A stretch of DNA of 64,000 bases from Mucilaginibacter rubeus (GTDB taxonomy: Bacteria; Bacteroidota; Bacteroidia; Sphingobacteriales; Sphingobacteriaceae): assembly GCF_003286415.2 (NCBI RefSeq), contig NZ_CP043450.1, positions 6,758,001-6,822,000 of the forward strand. Direction: 5' to 3'. This document shows, piece by piece, positions 63,081-64,000 of the stretch. The position numbers and the translations under genes are program-made. Each line of letters starts with the position of its first letter. Within the stretch, counting starts at the first letter, position 1. The notes beneath the pieces are model-generated. The model was not told the DNA's origin. It worked only from the letters and a program-made list of their open reading frames with translations, and ran no database searches.

Positions 63081-64000
63081 TTAACAAACGCATTTCGCTA
63101 TCTTTTTCATGCTATGATGATCCTCCCCTAATTTGCAGATTGCATCACAATATTGACGCAGATCAGAAAAACAGATATAGCTCATTTGCATATTCCCTTT
63201 CCGAATAGAGGGCCGCGAAAGCTGCATAATAACATCCTTTTCCCGCTGATCGGGGACAACTAAATATAATACTTCACCGCCGTCCTGTACACTACAGTTC
63301 AAATCTGTCAATCGTAATATCCCCGAATAAATACTTGTGCTCTTTTCAACTTCAAAAGCGGCGATCACCTTGGCCGTGCCTTTAGCGAACCACAGCACAT
63401 CAATGAGTTTGACTGTGTTCAATACTTCTTTTTCAAGATTCAATCTCGGAAATTCTTCCAGGGAAATAAAAGTAAATTTATTTCCGTTCCATGATTTGGA
63501 GCGGTCATTAGAGGCGGCTATTACATCATACCCTAACGAATGCCCGATCTTGAGCAGGTGATATTGCATTTCGTTATGTAAATGTTCGTCCTCTGTCTCT
63601 GCCCTTTTGTCTTTGTGCCGCTTTTCAATTAATTTTTCCAGCCTGGTTCGTTCAGTTTCTGATAAATATTCATCCTTACCTAACAGCAGTTTTTGCGTTC
63701 CAATCTCAAACAACAAGCCGGCAAAAGCACCGGTGTCCATGGAAAGCTCATTACAATATTTACGGTTCATATCCATGATGACTTCCCGGATCTTCAGGTA
63801 CTCGCTCCAACTTCCCAGTTTTTTTTTGTCTTTGAACAAATAATTAAATCCATTGATGATCGCCGTGTTGAACGGAGGAATAAGTGTTGGATGCAAAAAG
63901 TATAGGATACTGGCTACTGCCGGGCCGAGCCCTTTGATCTTTAAAGCATCCAGCTTTTCGATTTCCTGGATAAGTTGAATTTCATTCTTTGCATTGATAC
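63081..64000 (-). CDS. Putative HhH/PD-(D/E)XK-type nuclease, 5' end beyond window
   Basis: The frame stays open to the right edge, so the N-terminus is missing. The visible N-terminal part contains a helix-hairpin-helix motif (IKGLGPAVASILYFLHP), a DNA-binding element. The C-terminal part has a PD-(D/E)XK-like core: IDVLWFAKGTAKVIAAFEVEKS (split: IDVLWF, then AAFEVEKS), with Asp, Glu and Lys in the expected order. It might be a restriction endonuclease or repair nuclease. The internal TTG at 63896 is not a real start. No partner methyltransferase is visible in the window. Confidence 0.65.
   Translation of the reverse strand, partial: INAKNEIQLIQEIEKLDALKIKGLGPAVASILYFLHPTLIPPFNTAIINGFNYLFKDKKKLGSWSEYLKIREVIMDMNRKYCNELSMDTGAFAGLLFEIGTQKLLLGKDEYLSETERTRLEKLIEKRHKDKRAETEDEHLHNEMQYHLLKIGHSLGYDVIAASNDRSKSWNGNKFTFISLEEFPRLNLEKEVLNTVKLIDVLWFAKGTAKVIAAFEVEKSTSIYSGILRLTDLNCSVQDGGEVLYLVVPDQREKDVIMQLSRPSIRKGNMQMSYICFSDLRQYCDAICKLGEDHHSMKKIAKCVC

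Noticed and set aside
63896..63896. Start of the nuclease gene at TTG 63896
   Set aside because: The frame stays open to 64000, with a helix-hairpin-helix motif spanning this position, so the real start lies beyond the window.
24000..64000. Insertion sequences or integrase genes bounding the metal region
   Set aside because: No transposase, integrase, relaxase or terminal repeat was recognised, so a mobile-element call is not made despite the island-like gene content.

Overview
The window looks like a chromosome segment of a member of the Bacteroidota, most likely a Sphingobacteriaceae genus such as Mucilaginibacter or Pedobacter. The evidence is a SusC/SusD pair with an ECF sigma/FecR regulator, TAnnTTTG-type -7 promoter elements, few Shine-Dalgarno sequences, a Bacteroidota-style long IleS, a DksA-like protein without its zinc cysteines, and a DUF6428 protein in an arsenic operon. 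Genus and strain cannot be settled from this sequence alone.

Left part (about 1-23.1 kb) reads as ordinary chromosome. It holds a minus-strand ileS-dksA-like-lspA operon; an LRR/protein-kinase fusion; a secreted M17 N-domain protein; a sigma/anti-sigma/SusC/SusD/secreted phosphodiesterase locus (8.2-16.3 kb); an NAD(P)-binding protein; a GH27 alpha-galactosidase behind two perfect LacI-type palindromes; two tandem tRNA-Val(UAC) genes, each with its own terminator; and several nested inverted-repeat (REP/MITE-like) intergenic elements. The most unusual item is a 1.35-kb gene-free stretch (19.5-20.85 kb). It carries four homologous copies of a ~75-nt structured RNA that ends in an intrinsic terminator. 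The terminator stems of the copies differ by paired substitutions. Each copy follows the same promoter-like motif (TTGGCA, then TTTGRATA at constant spacing) and two upstream boxes at nearly fixed distances. This resembles multi-copy, activator-controlled small RNAs, and I do not recognise the family.

Right part (about 24-63 kb) is a heavy-metal and metalloid resistance region. It contains: (a) a heme-b/FAD/2Fe-2S oxidoreductase plus an OprO/P-like porin; (b) an ArsR-controlled arsenic operon (arsR, DUF6428, arsN2, arsC, a secreted phosphatase-like protein lacking catalytic residues, ACR3, two paralogous metallophosphoesterases); (c) an AraC regulator divergent from a nitroreductase-CDF fusion, followed by a His-rich secreted protein, an RND pump fused to its TolC partner, a periplasmic adaptor and an MFS exporter; (d) a minus-strand Cus-type operon with the CusA pump split into two overlapping ORFs, a TolC, two adaptors and several small Cys/His-rich exported proteins; (e) a CopB-type copper ATPase operon with a TlpA thioredoxin and a cytochrome c; (f) a multicopper oxidase with an N-terminal metal-binding module and a C-terminal PcoB-like barrel, together with DUF3347 and heme-binding proteins. 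The right edge cuts a helix-hairpin-helix plus PD-(D/E)XK-like nuclease gene.

Together the right part would reduce and export arsenic, export divalent cations, pump Cu/Ag from cytoplasm and periplasm, and oxidise Cu(I) in the periplasm. A recurring heavy-metal-binding module (YTC-MHP ... CP-CGM) occurs in four of these proteins. Three small exported-protein genes share the same promoter geometry, a TATATTTG box exactly 4 nt before the start codon, which predicts leaderless mRNAs. No insertion sequences, integrases, CRISPR arrays or rRNA genes were seen.
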